Positions 7,896 through 15,546 of a stretch of DNA of 64,000 bases are shown here, piece by piece. The position numbers and the translations under genes were made by a program. The notes under the pieces were generated by a model, which had not been told where the DNA came from, ran no database searches, and saw nothing but the letters and a program-made list of their open reading frames with translations. Origin of the DNA: 21-14-0-10-47-8 sp966211455 (lineage in GTDB: Bacteria > Bdellovibrionota > Bdellovibrionia > Bdellovibrionales > Bdellovibrionaceae); the NCBI GenBank assembly GCA_966211455.1, contig CBIHNI010000002.1, positions 124,001 to 188,000 on the forward strand. The letters are read 5' to 3'. The stretch's first letter is position 1; every line of letters begins with the position of its first letter.

Positions 7896-8477
7896 TCAGT
7901 GAAACGTTTCGCCTCTCGCTAGCATTTTGATGATGTCTCGCATGCGCTTTTCTCGGGTCTCGGGCTTTTTGGCCGTCTGAAGGCGATAGGTGATCGAGAA
8001 CAGATTTGTTTTGCTCAGGGTCTTAAAGAACTCGTGAGCCTTCTTGTTCTTGCGAAGCTCTTTCATAAAATCTGCGGGGGGAGTGGCCTTGGAAAAAGAG
8101 TCGTAGGCCTTACTCCATCGACCATCTGCTTTTGCGTCTTCGATTTTTTTCAAACCAAATGAAGTCATCGCCTTAGCTTTGATCAATCGCTCGGCGTGCT
8201 CGGTGTTGATCTTGGACCAGATGCTTTTCTCGGTTCTGGGTGTCAATCTTTGCAGCCACGAGTTCGCATCGTGCGATTTCTTTTGACCATCGATCCAACC
8301 AAAACACAGGGCTTGGTCCAATGCTTCGGCATATGTGATGGACTTTATTTCAGAGCTCTTCTTAAAAATCTGCAGCCATATCCCTGCTGACTTTTGATGA
8401 TTCTTCGACAGCCAATTCCGAAAATTTCGCGCCGAAGGAAAAGCCATGATTGGGAGCGCGGTTGTTTTCTTTTTCAT
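7896..8477 (-). CDS. YdeI/OmpD-associated family protein
   Basis: This 193-residue cytoplasmic protein matches the YdeI family: AFPSARNFRNWLSKNH at the start, EALDQALCFGWIDGQKK in the middle, RTEKSIWSKIN, and a helical C-terminal part with KPETREKRMRDIIKML. Family members are annotated as bacteriocin-protection or OmpD-associated proteins, but the biochemical function is not established. Length and order of motifs are normal for the family. The gene stands alone on the minus strand next to the mobile region. No strong ribosome site precedes the ATG at 8477. Confidence 0.85.
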   Translation of the reverse strand: MKKKTTALPIMAFPSARNFRNWLSKNHQKSAGIWLQIFKKSSEIKSITYAEALDQALCFGWIDGQKKSHDANSWLQRLTPRTEKSIWSKINTEHAERLIKAKAMTSFGLKKIEDAKADGRWSKAYDSFSKATPPADFMKELRKNKKAHEFFKTLSKTNLFSITYRLQTAKKPETREKRMRDIIKMLARGETFH

Positions 8478-8858
8478 GCGGATCTGATTGTAGCTGGGAC
8501 TTTGGTTTGCGGCTATGAATATATTGGGGCATGCAAACCTCGGAATAAGAAGAGCCGCATAGGTTTGCGATCGATCGAAATCGAGCGCTCTTCGTTGCGA
8601 GCCAGAAAAGCTGCGTCGAAATCCGAAATGTTAAGGTGAATATCTAAAATATTTCTTGACGAGTGTTTGGGTGGATTTTCCCTCTGCATACTTGCAATTG
8701 CAAGAGTGGGCTGCAGCACATGTGTTGCTTCGTATTTGCCTTTCACAGAGAGCGAATTTCAGAAAACGCGTCCGGAGATATCTCATGCTGAAACTCCCTG
8801 GAGAGCGAATTCTAAGACCAAAAAATTCAGTTTTAAAACCAATGGTATGTTCCCTCTC
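8478..8858. other. Intergenic region between divergent genes
   Basis: About 380 bases separate the YdeI-like gene and the HNH endonuclease gene. Several short open frames overlap here but none has a ribosome site or recognisable product. Visible structure is a 14-bp palindrome at 8691-8704 (CTTGCAATTGCAAG) and an 8-bp inverted repeat (GCAAACCT/AGGTTTGC) around 8531-8566. Promoters for both flanking genes presumably lie here. Confidence 0.35.
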
Positions 8859-8893
8859 GAAAGACGAAAGACGAAAGACGAAAGACGAAAGAC
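8859..8893 (+). repeat. Perfect 7-bp tandem repeat (5 x GAAAGAC) in HNH leader
   Basis: Five exact copies of GAAAGAC run from 8859 to 8893, directly followed by the GAGG ribosome site (8894-8897) of the HNH gene at 8906. Short tandem repeats in this position can slip during replication and change promoter or ribosome-site spacing. The repeat unit is itself purine-rich and resembles a weak ribosome site. Confidence 0.85.
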
Positions 8894-8905
8894 GAGGTCA
8901 TATTT

Positions 8906-9898
8906 ATGAACTTAAAATCCCTAGCCGATCAAACACTAGTCCAAAACGCAAAAACGATCGCACGCGAAGAGCGAGAGAAGATGACTCAGTTTCTGCACCA
9001 TTTAAAAGAAATCGAACGCCGAAGGCTCTTTTCAGATTACGGCTATAAATCCCTTTTTGAAATGACGGTGAAATATTTCTCCTACTCTGAGAGCGAAGCC
9101 TACGACCGCATCAGTGCGATGCGGTTATTAAAAGAACTGCCAGAAATTGTGGAGAAGAAAATCAATCAAGGCGCGCTGACACTGACCCACTTAAAAATAG
9201 CGCAAAAACATTTTCGCCGGGAAAAAGTGGCAACTGCCAAAGTATTACCGGCAACAGAGAAAGTGTCTTTTTTAAATGAGATTTCCAACACTTCGATTCG
9301 TGAAGCACAGAAAATCACGATGTCTTTAAGTTCAAACCCAGAATCCATCAAACCAGATCAAGTGCGCGTCGTAGGAATCGATCAGGTGGAGCTGAAGTTC
9401 ACGGTGAACATGAAAACCGAAGAGAAGATGAAAACTTTAAAGGGCCGGCTTGCGCACAAATATCCAAACATAAATATGGCTGAACTTTTGGATCTGCTGT
9501 GCGATTTCGGCTTAAAAGCACTGGATCCGGCCAAAACCGTGGCGCAACGGAAAAGCTGCGTCACGAATTCAGTCCTGCAGTCGCAACCGAAAGCGCACGT
9601 AAGTGAAAATTCAAATGTGCAATCTTATCTGCCGCCCAAACCAGAGATGGTGGTGAAATCAAAACCACAAGTGTTCACAAAATCCAAAGCGCAAATTCGG
9701 CGTGAAGTGTATCTCAAAGCTCAAGGGCAGTGTGAGAAGTGTGGATCCACTCATGCTCTCGAGATTGATCATATTTACCCCAAAGCTTTGGGTGGTGGGG
9801 ACTCCGCGGAAAATCTGAGGCTTCTTTGCAGGCACTGCAATCAGCGGGCGGCGATTCGAAGTATGGGGTTGCGAAAGATGGATCGGTTTCTCGATTGA
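8906..9898 (+). CDS. HNH endonuclease family protein
   Basis: This 330-residue protein has a helical N-terminal domain (YGYKSLFEMTVKYFSYSESEA, SAMRLLKELPEIVEKKINQG) of the type fused to HNH domains in multicopy Bdellovibrio genes. A variable Pro/Ser-rich linker spans about residues 205-260. The C-terminal HNH nuclease domain has zinc cysteines in CEKCGSTHALEIDHI and LCRHCNQ, the catalytic-type DH in LEIDHIYPKALGG, and the terminal Asn-containing ENLRLLCRHCNQRAA. An intact active site suggests DNA cleavage; the target is unknown. A ribosome site (GAGG) is 8 bases upstream, right after the heptanucleotide repeat. A remnant of a related gene lies at 47976-48074. Confidence 0.85.
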   Translation: MNLKSLADQTLVQNAKTIAREEREKMTQFLHHLKEIERRRLFSDYGYKSLFEMTVKYFSYSESEAYDRISAMRLLKELPEIVEKKINQGALTLTHLKIAQKHFRREKVATAKVLPATEKVSFLNEISNTSIREAQKITMSLSSNPESIKPDQVRVVGIDQVELKFTVNMKTEEKMKTLKGRLAHKYPNINMAELLDLLCDFGLKALDPAKTVAQRKSCVTNSVLQSQPKAHVSENSNVQSYLPPKPEMVVKSKPQVFTKSKAQIRREVYLKAQGQCEKCGSTHALEIDHIYPKALGGGDSAENLRLLCRHCNQRAAIRSMGLRKMDRFLD

Positions 9899-10023
9899 CG
9901 GAGCAAGCTCCGAAGCAGAGGAATTGGTTTTCGAAGAGAGGGGGGGATTCTTTGGGGCGAATGATGCTTTGAATTGCTTCTGTTCTTTAAAGATTGGTTT
10001 TGATAGGGTGAGGTGTGTCGAAA

Positions 10024-10338
10024 ATGCCGGGTGTTGTTCTGTTTATTGTGAGCTTTCTTTTTGCGATTTTTTCGCATGGGGTCTGTTCGTCGCTGGAGGC
10101 GGGGGCTAATCTGGGGAGCTGTCTTTCGGTGCAGGCCGAGCATCGGCACTGTGAGGAAACTGCCCACACAGAGCCCGGTGGGGATCTGCATATCTGTGGA
10201 TGTGTGATGATTCATGGGAACGCCGTGAAGAGCTTCTATGTCCAAGAGCGATTGCAGAAATCTTATCTCATTCAAGACCTCAATCTTGTTCCAACCGGTT
10301 TCGCGTCTCGTATCGAGCGGCCTCCGATCTTCGCCTGA
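10024..10338 (+). CDS. Small secreted Cys/His-rich protein
   Basis: This is a protein of about 104 residues with a probable signal peptide (MPGVVLFIVSFLFAIFSHGVCS). The mature part is rich in His and Cys (AEHRHCEETAHTE, DLHICGCVMIHGN), which could bind metal or form disulfides. Either the ATG at 10024 or the GTG at 10015 could be the start; GAGG at 10010-10013 suits the ATG (10-base spacing). It lies about 145 bases upstream of the dsbB-dsbA-like pair, so an envelope redox or metal role is possible but unproven. No family was recognised. Confidence 0.55.
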   Translation: MPGVVLFIVSFLFAIFSHGVCSSLEAGANLGSCLSVQAEHRHCEETAHTEPGGDLHICGCVMIHGNAVKSFYVQERLQKSYLIQDLNLVPTGFASRIERPPIFA

Positions 10339-10483
10339 TCTCGATTCAGTCATTGCGGACGACATCTTCTTTTCAGAGATGTGCTTTCCCCACTGAAATC
10401 GCAATTCGCTGATTCAATTCGCAATTCAAAAATATAATTCAACGGCTCGGGCCTGAAGCGGCTTCCGAGTCATAGAGGTGTTT

Positions 10484-10912
10484 GTGCAGAGCAAATCATC
10501 CACCAAATATTTCGAGCTGATTCAGCTTGTGGTGTCACTGGGTGCGATCTTTGGCAGTCTTTTCTTTTCCGAGGTGATGAAATTTCCGCCTTGCGATTTG
10601 TGCTGGTACCAGCGGATCTTGATGTATCCGGTTGGCCTGATCGCGTTGACCGGACTTTTCTTGCAATCGAAAGAGACCAACCGCTTTATCGCGCCTTTCG
10701 TGTGGCTGGGCCTTGCGGTCGCGGTCTATCACAATTTGGTCTATTACAAATTCATTCAGGTGATCGTCCCCTGCAGTGAATCGGCGCCGTGTACGGCGCA
10801 ACAGCTGAATTACCTGGGATTTATCACGATCCCACTTTTATCGCTGGCGGGCTTCGCCTTTTTACTTCTTATCAATTCGTTGTCTCTGATTTCAGAGAAA
10901 GGAAAATTATGA
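10484..10912 (+). CDS. dsbB: DsbB/BdbC-like disulfide oxidoreductase
   Basis: This inner-membrane protein of about 142 residues has four hydrophobic segments. It carries the DsbB-type quinone-side CxxC in CDLCWYQRILMYP and a second Cys pair in the later periplasmic loop (IVPCSESAPCTAQQLN). These proteins re-oxidise a DsbA-like thiol oxidase and pass electrons to quinone. The GTG at 10484 is preferred over the GTG at 10478 because an AGAGG ribosome site at 10474-10478 then has normal spacing. Its stop overlaps the next gene by four bases (ATGA), so it is co-translated with its expected DsbA partner. Confidence 0.9.
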   Translation: MQSKSSTKYFELIQLVVSLGAIFGSLFFSEVMKFPPCDLCWYQRILMYPVGLIALTGLFLQSKETNRFIAPFVWLGLAVAVYHNLVYYKFIQVIVPCSESAPCTAQQLNYLGFITIPLLSLAGFAFLLLINSLSLISEKGKL

Positions 10913-11592
10913 AAAACAAATCGTTTTTGATCGCTTTAACAATTCTCGCGCTTTTTGCGCTTTCGTTTCTATTTTTGAAAAGGGATTACAATCACGAAGC
11001 CTCCGAGCCATCGCCAGCTTCGGGCAAAGCCCGCGCACAGTTCAGCGTCGTGCCGGCCAGTCAGGACCTGCTGGTGAAGCCGCACGCGATTTCAAAAGGC
11101 CCTTTTGCCGCCAAGGTGACCATGGTCGAATTTCTGGATCCCGAGTGTGAGTCCTGTGCCGCGATGGCGCCGATCGTGAAAAAGATCGCTGACGAATTCA
11201 GTGCCGATTTACGGGTTGTCGTGCGCTACATGCCTTTTCATCAGAACTCGAAGCTTGTGGCGAATATCTTAGAAGGCGCGCGCGAGGAGAATAAGTTCTG
11301 GCAAGCGCTGGAGATCTTGTTTGCCAATCAAGAGCGCTGGGCCAATCACAACAAACCAAACCCGGATCTGATCCCCGAGATCCTAGAGCCGCTGAAGCTG
11401 AATATGGACAAAATCATGAAAGAGGCGAAGTCCGGCAAGTACGACCAGCAAATCGGTCAAGATCTGGCCGACGGAAAAGCGCTGGGGGTGCGCGGAACGC
11501 CCACCTTCTTTGTGAATGGTCATATGGTGCCAGAGCTCGGCTACGAAGCGCTTCGGGCTGCGGTCCAGGCGCAAATCCAAAAAAGCAATTAA
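10909..11592 (+). CDS. DsbA-like thioredoxin-fold protein
   Basis: This 227-residue protein has an N-terminal anchor or signal (FLIALTILALFALSFLFL) and a thioredoxin fold. The active site is CESC in FLDPECESCAAMAPIV, the helical insertion follows, and the cis-proline loop is GVRGTPTFFVNG. It probably acts as a periplasmic membrane-tethered disulfide oxidase, with the overlapping DsbB as its re-oxidising partner. The ATG at 10909 overlaps the dsbB stop and is preceded by GGAAA. The gene ends in a 4-base convergent overlap with the pseudouridine synthase gene. Confidence 0.9.
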   Translation: MKNKSFLIALTILALFALSFLFLKRDYNHEASEPSPASGKARAQFSVVPASQDLLVKPHAISKGPFAAKVTMVEFLDPECESCAAMAPIVKKIADEFSADLRVVVRYMPFHQNSKLVANILEGAREENKFWQALEILFANQERWANHNKPNPDLIPEILEPLKLNMDKIMKEAKSGKYDQQIGQDLADGKALGVRGTPTFFVNGHMVPELGYEALRAAVQAQIQKSN

Positions 11593-12269
11593 TCAAGATG
11601 CCACTTCTGCAGAAGGGTTGCGAAATCCGAAGGAAGTGGCGCTTCGATCCGCATCTCGGTCCCGGTGATCGGGTGCGGAAAGCGAAGCTCTTTGGCATGC
11701 AACATCAGGCGCGGCACGCGCGAATCTTTACCGCCGTACTGGCTGTCGCCCAGAATTGATGCGTCCGAGTGAAGCAGATGCACGCGGATCTGATGCGTGC
11801 GTCCCGTCAGCGGCCGCGCTTCGATCAGGTCGGCTTCCGCCGAGTGAGCCAGTTTACGAAACAAAGTGTGCGCAAAGTCACCGCCCGATTCGGTGCGGAA
11901 CATTTTGACCGAGCGGCCATCTTTGCGACGAGCGATGATGTGATTTTGAATCTCCCAAGTTTCTGGATTTTTAGGCTGTGGCTTTGAAATCGCCCAGTAG
12001 ATTTTTGTGAATTTGTGCTCGCGAAACATATCTGTCAGCGGCCCATTGGCTTTCTTATTTTTCGAAAGCAGAATCACGCCCGAAGTGTCACGGTCCAAAC
12101 GGTGATGAAGGTAAATATTCTCACTCTTCATCTGTTTTTTGATCAAAGTGAAAAGATCGTCGCGCTTGCGATCCACCGTCGGTTGTGAAGGCAGCCCCGG
12201 AGGTTTATTCAGGCCTAAAAGAAACTCGTCTTCGAAGAGTATCTCAAGCTTTGGCTTTTCGGCTGACAT
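11589..12269 (-). CDS. RluA-family pseudouridine synthase
   Basis: This 226-residue protein has the RluA-family catalytic motif HRLDRDTSG (about residues 56-64, with the aspartate as nucleophile), an N-terminal NKPPGLPSQPT segment and the C-terminal RTHQIRVHLLHSDASILGD motif. It isomerises uridine to pseudouridine in rRNA or tRNA; the exact target cannot be told from sequence. There is no S4 domain, so it resembles RluA and TruC more than RluC or RluD. The start overlaps the end of the upstream mpg gene by 26 bases, so the two form an operon. Confidence 0.92.
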   Translation of the reverse strand: MSAEKPKLEILFEDEFLLGLNKPPGLPSQPTVDRKRDDLFTLIKKQMKSENIYLHHRLDRDTSGVILLSKNKKANGPLTDMFREHKFTKIYWAISKPQPKNPETWEIQNHIIARRKDGRSVKMFRTESGGDFAHTLFRKLAHSAEADLIEARPLTGRTHQIRVHLLHSDASILGDSQYGGKDSRVPRLMLHAKELRFPHPITGTEMRIEAPLPSDFATLLQKWHLD

Positions 12270-12813
12270 GGGGATTGTCCTTCAAATAAAATCGCAGGGG
12301 CCAAAGTGCGGCTTCTTTCGCGTACTCGACCCCGATCCGAGTTGTGATGACAATATCTCGAGCTTTCACCGAAAAGTCATCTTCTTCAATCCAAAGCGGC
12401 GATTTCGGATCGAAAAGGCAAAGGCCATCTTGTTTTTTGTTCAGACCCCAAGCCCGGCAAAGCCGTCCAGGGCCATGGGTTTCGGCCGAGATCGGATCCA
12501 AAGGTTGTAAAGCCCGAATCAAAACGGCTTGCGGGTTGTCTTTGGCTTCAGTCACAACGTTCAAGCAGAAATGCATTCCGTAGATCATGTAAATGTAAGC
12601 GTGTCCGCCTTCTAGATACATGCTGCGAACGCGGTCCGTTTTGCGGCCGCCAAAGGTGTGAGCGGCCGGATCGTCAACGCCCAGGTAGGCCTCGACTTCG
12701 ACGATGCGACCGCGATAAATTCGCGATTTGGATTTTCGAAAGCACAGCACTTTGCCTAACAAATCTTTAGCGACAGTCTTTGTTTTTCGTTGGTAGAAAT
12801 CAGCATCCAGCAT
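12244..12813 (-). CDS. mpg: 3-methyladenine DNA glycosylase (AAG/Mpg family)
   Basis: This 189-residue protein matches the alkyladenine DNA glycosylase family: YQRKTKTVAKDLLGKVL, then GRIVEVEAYLGVDDPAAHTF with the catalytic-type glutamate, RVRSMYLEGGHAYIYMIYGM and CLNVVTE. It removes alkylated purines such as 3-methyladenine in base-excision repair. Length is normal for bacterial members. It is the first gene of a two-gene minus-strand operon with the RluA-like synthase; the 26-base overlap suggests coupled translation. Confidence 0.93.
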   Translation of the reverse strand: MLDADFYQRKTKTVAKDLLGKVLCFRKSKSRIYRGRIVEVEAYLGVDDPAAHTFGGRKTDRVRSMYLEGGHAYIYMIYGMHFCLNVVTEAKDNPQAVLIRALQPLDPISAETHGPGRLCRAWGLNKKQDGLCLFDPKSPLWIEEDDFSVKARDIVITTRIGVEYAKEAALWPLRFYLKDNPHVSRKAKA

Positions 12814-13160
12814 GAGCCATGAAATTTAAATATCTCGAAAGGGATGTCAAGGTAACATAAGAACTGCAGATGGTTATTGAGGGAGCGGCCGAAGATGATG
12901 CGTTGAACTTCTGAGGCTTGTTGAAAGTCTATTCAGTCCTCTAATTTACAGAGATAACTTATGTTTTCGGTCCAGGCGTTGGTCATGGGTGCTTTGTTGT
13001 CCAATTGGTTTATATGGGTCGAAATATCTGTCTTATTTCGAGAAATTAAAACGTCAGGTGTTTCAGCTATTTGATTTATCCCGCCTTAGTTTGAGACGTG
13101 GCAAAGCCGTTGCAATGACCTTAAAGCATCAAGCGATCAATTATGATCCAAGGGGGAAAA
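12814..13160. other. Intergenic region before the small peptide gene
   Basis: About 345 bases lie between mpg (-) and the peptide gene (+). A longer frame starting near 12989 in another phase has no ribosome site and runs over the peptide gene, so I treat it as noise. Promoters for both directions presumably lie here; I could not assign a convincing pair or RNA structure. Confidence 0.35.
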
Positions 13161-13358
13161 ATGAAAAAGAACAACACGACAAAAGCAGCTCAGAAGACAT
13201 CAATGAAGAAATTGGATGCATCAACTCAAAAGAAAATGAAAGGTGGATATATTTACCTTTCTTACAATCAAGATGGCGTCGACATCTACGGAGGGTGGGG
13301 CGGTAGCGATGCCCAAGCAGGACGCGGAGCTGGCTCGATCGGGACTATGAAGTACTAA
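13161..13358 (+). CDS. Putative double-glycine-leader peptide
   Basis: This 65-residue peptide is preceded by a strong AAGGGGG ribosome site 5 bases before the ATG. The basic N-terminal part ends in LDASTQKKMKGG, which fits the double-glycine leader of exported peptides (Gly-Gly at -2/-1, Met at -4, Leu at -12). The predicted mature peptide of about 36 residues begins YIYLSYNQDGVDIYGG and is rich in Gly and Tyr with no Cys. Such leaders are cleaved by C39-peptidase ABC exporters, but none is encoded nearby. An intrinsic terminator follows, so the gene is monocistronic. Bacteriocin-like, signalling or adhesive roles are possible; function is not established. Confidence 0.65.
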   Translation: MKKNNTTKAAQKTSMKKLDASTQKKMKGGYIYLSYNQDGVDIYGGWGGSDAQAGRGAGSIGTMKY

Positions 13359-13396
13359 TTTAGCTTCATCCTGAATCAACATTCGAATTTGAACTG

Positions 13397-13430
13397 AAAG
13401 CCCACCCTGAAAAGGTGGGCTTTTCTTTTT
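13397..13430 (+). terminator. Intrinsic terminator of the peptide gene
   Basis: A perfect 10-bp stem (13397-13406 with 13414-13423) and a 7-base loop are followed by TTTTCTTTTT, starting 38 bases after the peptide stop. Confidence 0.9.
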
Positions 13431-13605
13431 GGGCCCATCAATTTGTGCATGAATCGATTCTTGTCAAGGTCGATAAAAAATCATGTGCCTTTCTAAAATT
13501 TGTGACTTGACGAAGCCTGCAGCCATCACAAGTTCACTGTGTCGAAAACAAAAACGACGGCAAGATTTAAAAAGTAAAAACAAAAAGTAAAAAGGAGTTT
13601 GAAAT

Positions 13606-14031
13606 ATGAGAAACGCATTGATGACAAATTGGTTGCAAGAAGTGGACGATCTTTTCCGCGGTTATCAGCCCGTTTATAAAACGCAACAGACGCAGAAGAA
13701 CTGGTTTTCTCCGGCGGTGGATGTGAAGGAAACCGAGAAAGAGTATTTCTTCCATTTCGATCTTCCGGGCATGACCGAAAAAGATCTGGAAATCAAATTG
13801 TCAGGCCGCGAACTTTACGTCAGCGGCGAGCGTAAATCCGAAGAGAAGACGGACGAGACCCGCAGTCATCGCAGTGAGCGGTTCTTTGGCCGATTCGAAA
13901 GATCCTTCGTGCTGCCAGAAGACATCAATTCGGAAAAAGTGGAGGCGAAATTTAAGGACGGAGTCCTGACGATTCAGATTCCAAAAGTCGAGGCGGCGCA
14001 ACCGAAAACGATTCCAATCCGAGTGCATTAA
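13606..14031 (+). CDS. Small heat-shock protein (Hsp20/alpha-crystallin)
   Basis: This 141-residue protein has an alpha-crystallin domain from about residue 35: SPAVDVKETEKEYFFHFDLP, GMTEKDLEIKLSGRELYVSG, GRFERSFVLPEDI, the A-x-x-x-n-G-V-L motif FKDGVLTIQIPK, and a short C-terminal tail with IPI (I-x-I type motif). It is an ATP-independent holdase that binds unfolding proteins in the cytoplasm. A ribosome site AAAGGAG lies about 8 bases before the ATG. It is monocistronic, with its own terminator. A CTTGAC at about 13505 could be part of a heat-shock promoter, but I could not match a full consensus. Confidence 0.95.
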   Translation: MRNALMTNWLQEVDDLFRGYQPVYKTQQTQKNWFSPAVDVKETEKEYFFHFDLPGMTEKDLEIKLSGRELYVSGERKSEEKTDETRSHRSERFFGRFERSFVLPEDINSEKVEAKFKDGVLTIQIPKVEAAQPKTIPIRVH

Positions 14032-14073
14032 TTTTGTGTGAATGACGGCATGAAATGAACGTGCTCTTCCCCC

Positions 14074-14108
14074 AAAGACCTGGGCTTTAGACCCAGGTCT
14101 TTCTTTTT
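14074..14108 (+). terminator. Intrinsic terminator of the Hsp20 gene
   Basis: An 11-bp stem (AAAGACCTGGG at 14074-14084 with CCCAGGTCTTT at 14092-14102) is followed by a T-rich tract to 14108, 42 bases after the hsp20 stop. Confidence 0.9.
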
Positions 14109-14150
14109 GGTCTCCACATTTCGGCGGCTCCCATTCAAGCTGAATCTAAG

Positions 14151-14627
14151 ATGAAAACCACTCTGCAAATCTTAGATCGCTTGCTGACTTCCATCGTCAC
14201 CTCCTGCGTGATATTCTTTTTTAGCTTCTCGTTTATGACCGGGAAGTTTCCGCCACATAAAGGCGATATGATCAAAGCCTTTTCGCTGTTAAAGCAAATG
14301 GCGGGGCTGACTCAGGATTACAATCAGGCCAATGCCGAAATGACCAGTCAGCCACCGAATCTGGATCAAATCATTCAGCTGCAGCGTCTGGCTTTAAGGA
14401 AATCCGAAGTCACCCAAGAACTCACCAATTTGATGGTTCGCTTTCCGAAAGGGATTCCTTCCATCGAGGCAGCCGCAAAAATTCAAGAGGCGGCTAAACA
14501 TCTGGATGACAGTCAGGCCATCTTGGTGCAGGTGAATCAGGACCTTCAGAAAATGATGCAGACCCCTTCGGCCGACACGGCTCAAGCGGCTCCTGTGGTG
14601 CCGGCGGCAGCCAAGGTTGGTCCATGA
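14151..14627 (+). CDS. Membrane-anchored hypothetical protein
   Basis: This 158-residue protein has one N-terminal membrane segment (LLTSIVTSCVIFFFSFSFM, about residues 11-29). A long helical, probably coiled-coil region with many Gln follows, and then an Ala/Pro-rich tail. No known family is visible. The stop overlaps the start of the CBS-PAS gene (ATGA at 14624-14627), so the two are co-translated and may work together, for example as an envelope-anchored partner of a nucleotide- or ligand-sensing protein. That link is inference. Confidence 0.7.
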   Translation: MKTTLQILDRLLTSIVTSCVIFFFSFSFMTGKFPPHKGDMIKAFSLLKQMAGLTQDYNQANAEMTSQPPNLDQIIQLQRLALRKSEVTQELTNLMVRFPKGIPSIEAAAKIQEAAKHLDDSQAILVQVNQDLQKMMQTPSADTAQAAPVVPAAAKVGP

Positions 14628-15433
14628 TCACGGCCCGGGATTTGATGAACCCGATGACGCCGGCCCTGTCGTTCGATTCGACCGTGCAAGATGCGATCGC
14701 CTTTTTCGAAAAACATCCGCAACAATTTGCCACCGTATCGGCCGGCAAGGATCGCTTGCACGGGGTTTTGACCGAAGGCGCTTTGGTAAAGGTTTTTCTT
14801 CGTTACCAAACCCAGCCCTCAAAAGAAGCTTTGATTTTTTACCGCGATTGTTTTGAACCCACGCAGCTGATCCATGAAACCGAAGTTTTTCACGAGGTGG
14901 TGAAGAAAGTGATGACGGCCGTGGGACACCGGGTTTTCGTGATCGATGCGGCCGGCGAGCTGATCGGGCATATCACGGCGAAAGACATTCTGCCGTTTTT
15001 GATCGGCAAAGCGGAAGCAAAGCCCGCAGTGCAGGGAGCCGCTTTCGATGAATTGAAATCGCAAATGTATTTATACGAAAGCTTCTTTTCGAAAAGTCCT
15101 TTCATGATGCATTCGGTGAATCCGCAAGGCTTTATCCAAATGGCGAACGAGATGTTGCATGCGCTTTTGGGTTATCCATACGGCGAGCTGATCGGAAAAA
15201 CAATTTTCGATCTGTATCCAAAATCGGCGCATGGAAAAGCGCAAGAGGGAATTAAGACCATTCTTTCGAAAGGCTATCACCAAGTCATTCATGCTGAAAT
15301 GGTTCACAAGGATGGACGAGTGATCGGCGTGGAAATGGCATCGCGTGCGCTGGAAGATCCTTGGAAAAATGCCATTGGAACCATCACAGTTTCGCGTCCT
15401 TTGGAAATGAAACTGTTATTAGACGTTCTTTAA
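14624..15433 (+). CDS. CBS-pair and PAS domain signalling protein
   Basis: This 269-residue soluble protein begins with a CBS pair (MITARDLMNPMTPALSFDST and, around residue 100, GHRVFVIDAAGELIGHITAK) that typically binds adenine nucleotides. A PAS domain follows from about residue 145 (YLYESFFSKSPFMMHSVNPQ, GYPYGELIGKTIFDLYP, HKDGRVIGVEMASRAL). There is no kinase, GGDEF or other output domain, so it must act through a partner. It overlaps the upstream anchored protein by 4 bases. A role as a stand-alone sensor or adaptor is inferred. Confidence 0.85.
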   Translation: MITARDLMNPMTPALSFDSTVQDAIAFFEKHPQQFATVSAGKDRLHGVLTEGALVKVFLRYQTQPSKEALIFYRDCFEPTQLIHETEVFHEVVKKVMTAVGHRVFVIDAAGELIGHITAKDILPFLIGKAEAKPAVQGAAFDELKSQMYLYESFFSKSPFMMHSVNPQGFIQMANEMLHALLGYPYGELIGKTIFDLYPKSAHGKAQEGIKTILSKGYHQVIHAEMVHKDGRVIGVEMASRALEDPWKNAIGTITVSRPLEMKLLLDVL

Positions 15434-15510
15434 CGCTTAAAATCGAGACATTTGTAAACTATTGGTATTACTAGGAAAAAAGTCCAATCAATCGTTTGTT
15501 TGAAATCTAT

Positions 15511-15546
15511 TTGTGTTAATCAATCGATTGAATTATGCTTTACATC
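15511..15546 (+). promoter_or_regulatory. Promoter with embedded palindrome for the efflux operon
   Basis: TTGTGT (15511-15516) and TATGCT (15534-15539) are 17 bases apart, a good -35/-10 pair. The 12-bp palindrome TCAATCGATTGA (15520-15531) fills the spacer, with a further half-site-like AATCAATCG near 15486. TetR repressors commonly bind such spacer operators to repress their own operon. The expected transcript start falls close to 15547, the A of the chosen ATG. Confidence 0.6.

Noticed and set aside
8859..8893. Possible CRISPR-like repeat
   Set aside because: The five units are 7 bp, contiguous and without spacers, so it is a simple tandem repeat.
10789..10908. Upstream extension of the DsbA-like protein
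   Set aside because: This part lies within dsbB in another phase; the ATG at 10909 with ATGA overlap and a signal anchor is the natural start.
12989..13306. 105-codon frame overlapping the double-glycine peptide gene
   Set aside because: It has no ribosome site and its product is unremarkable, while the peptide frame has a strong ribosome site and a leader motif.
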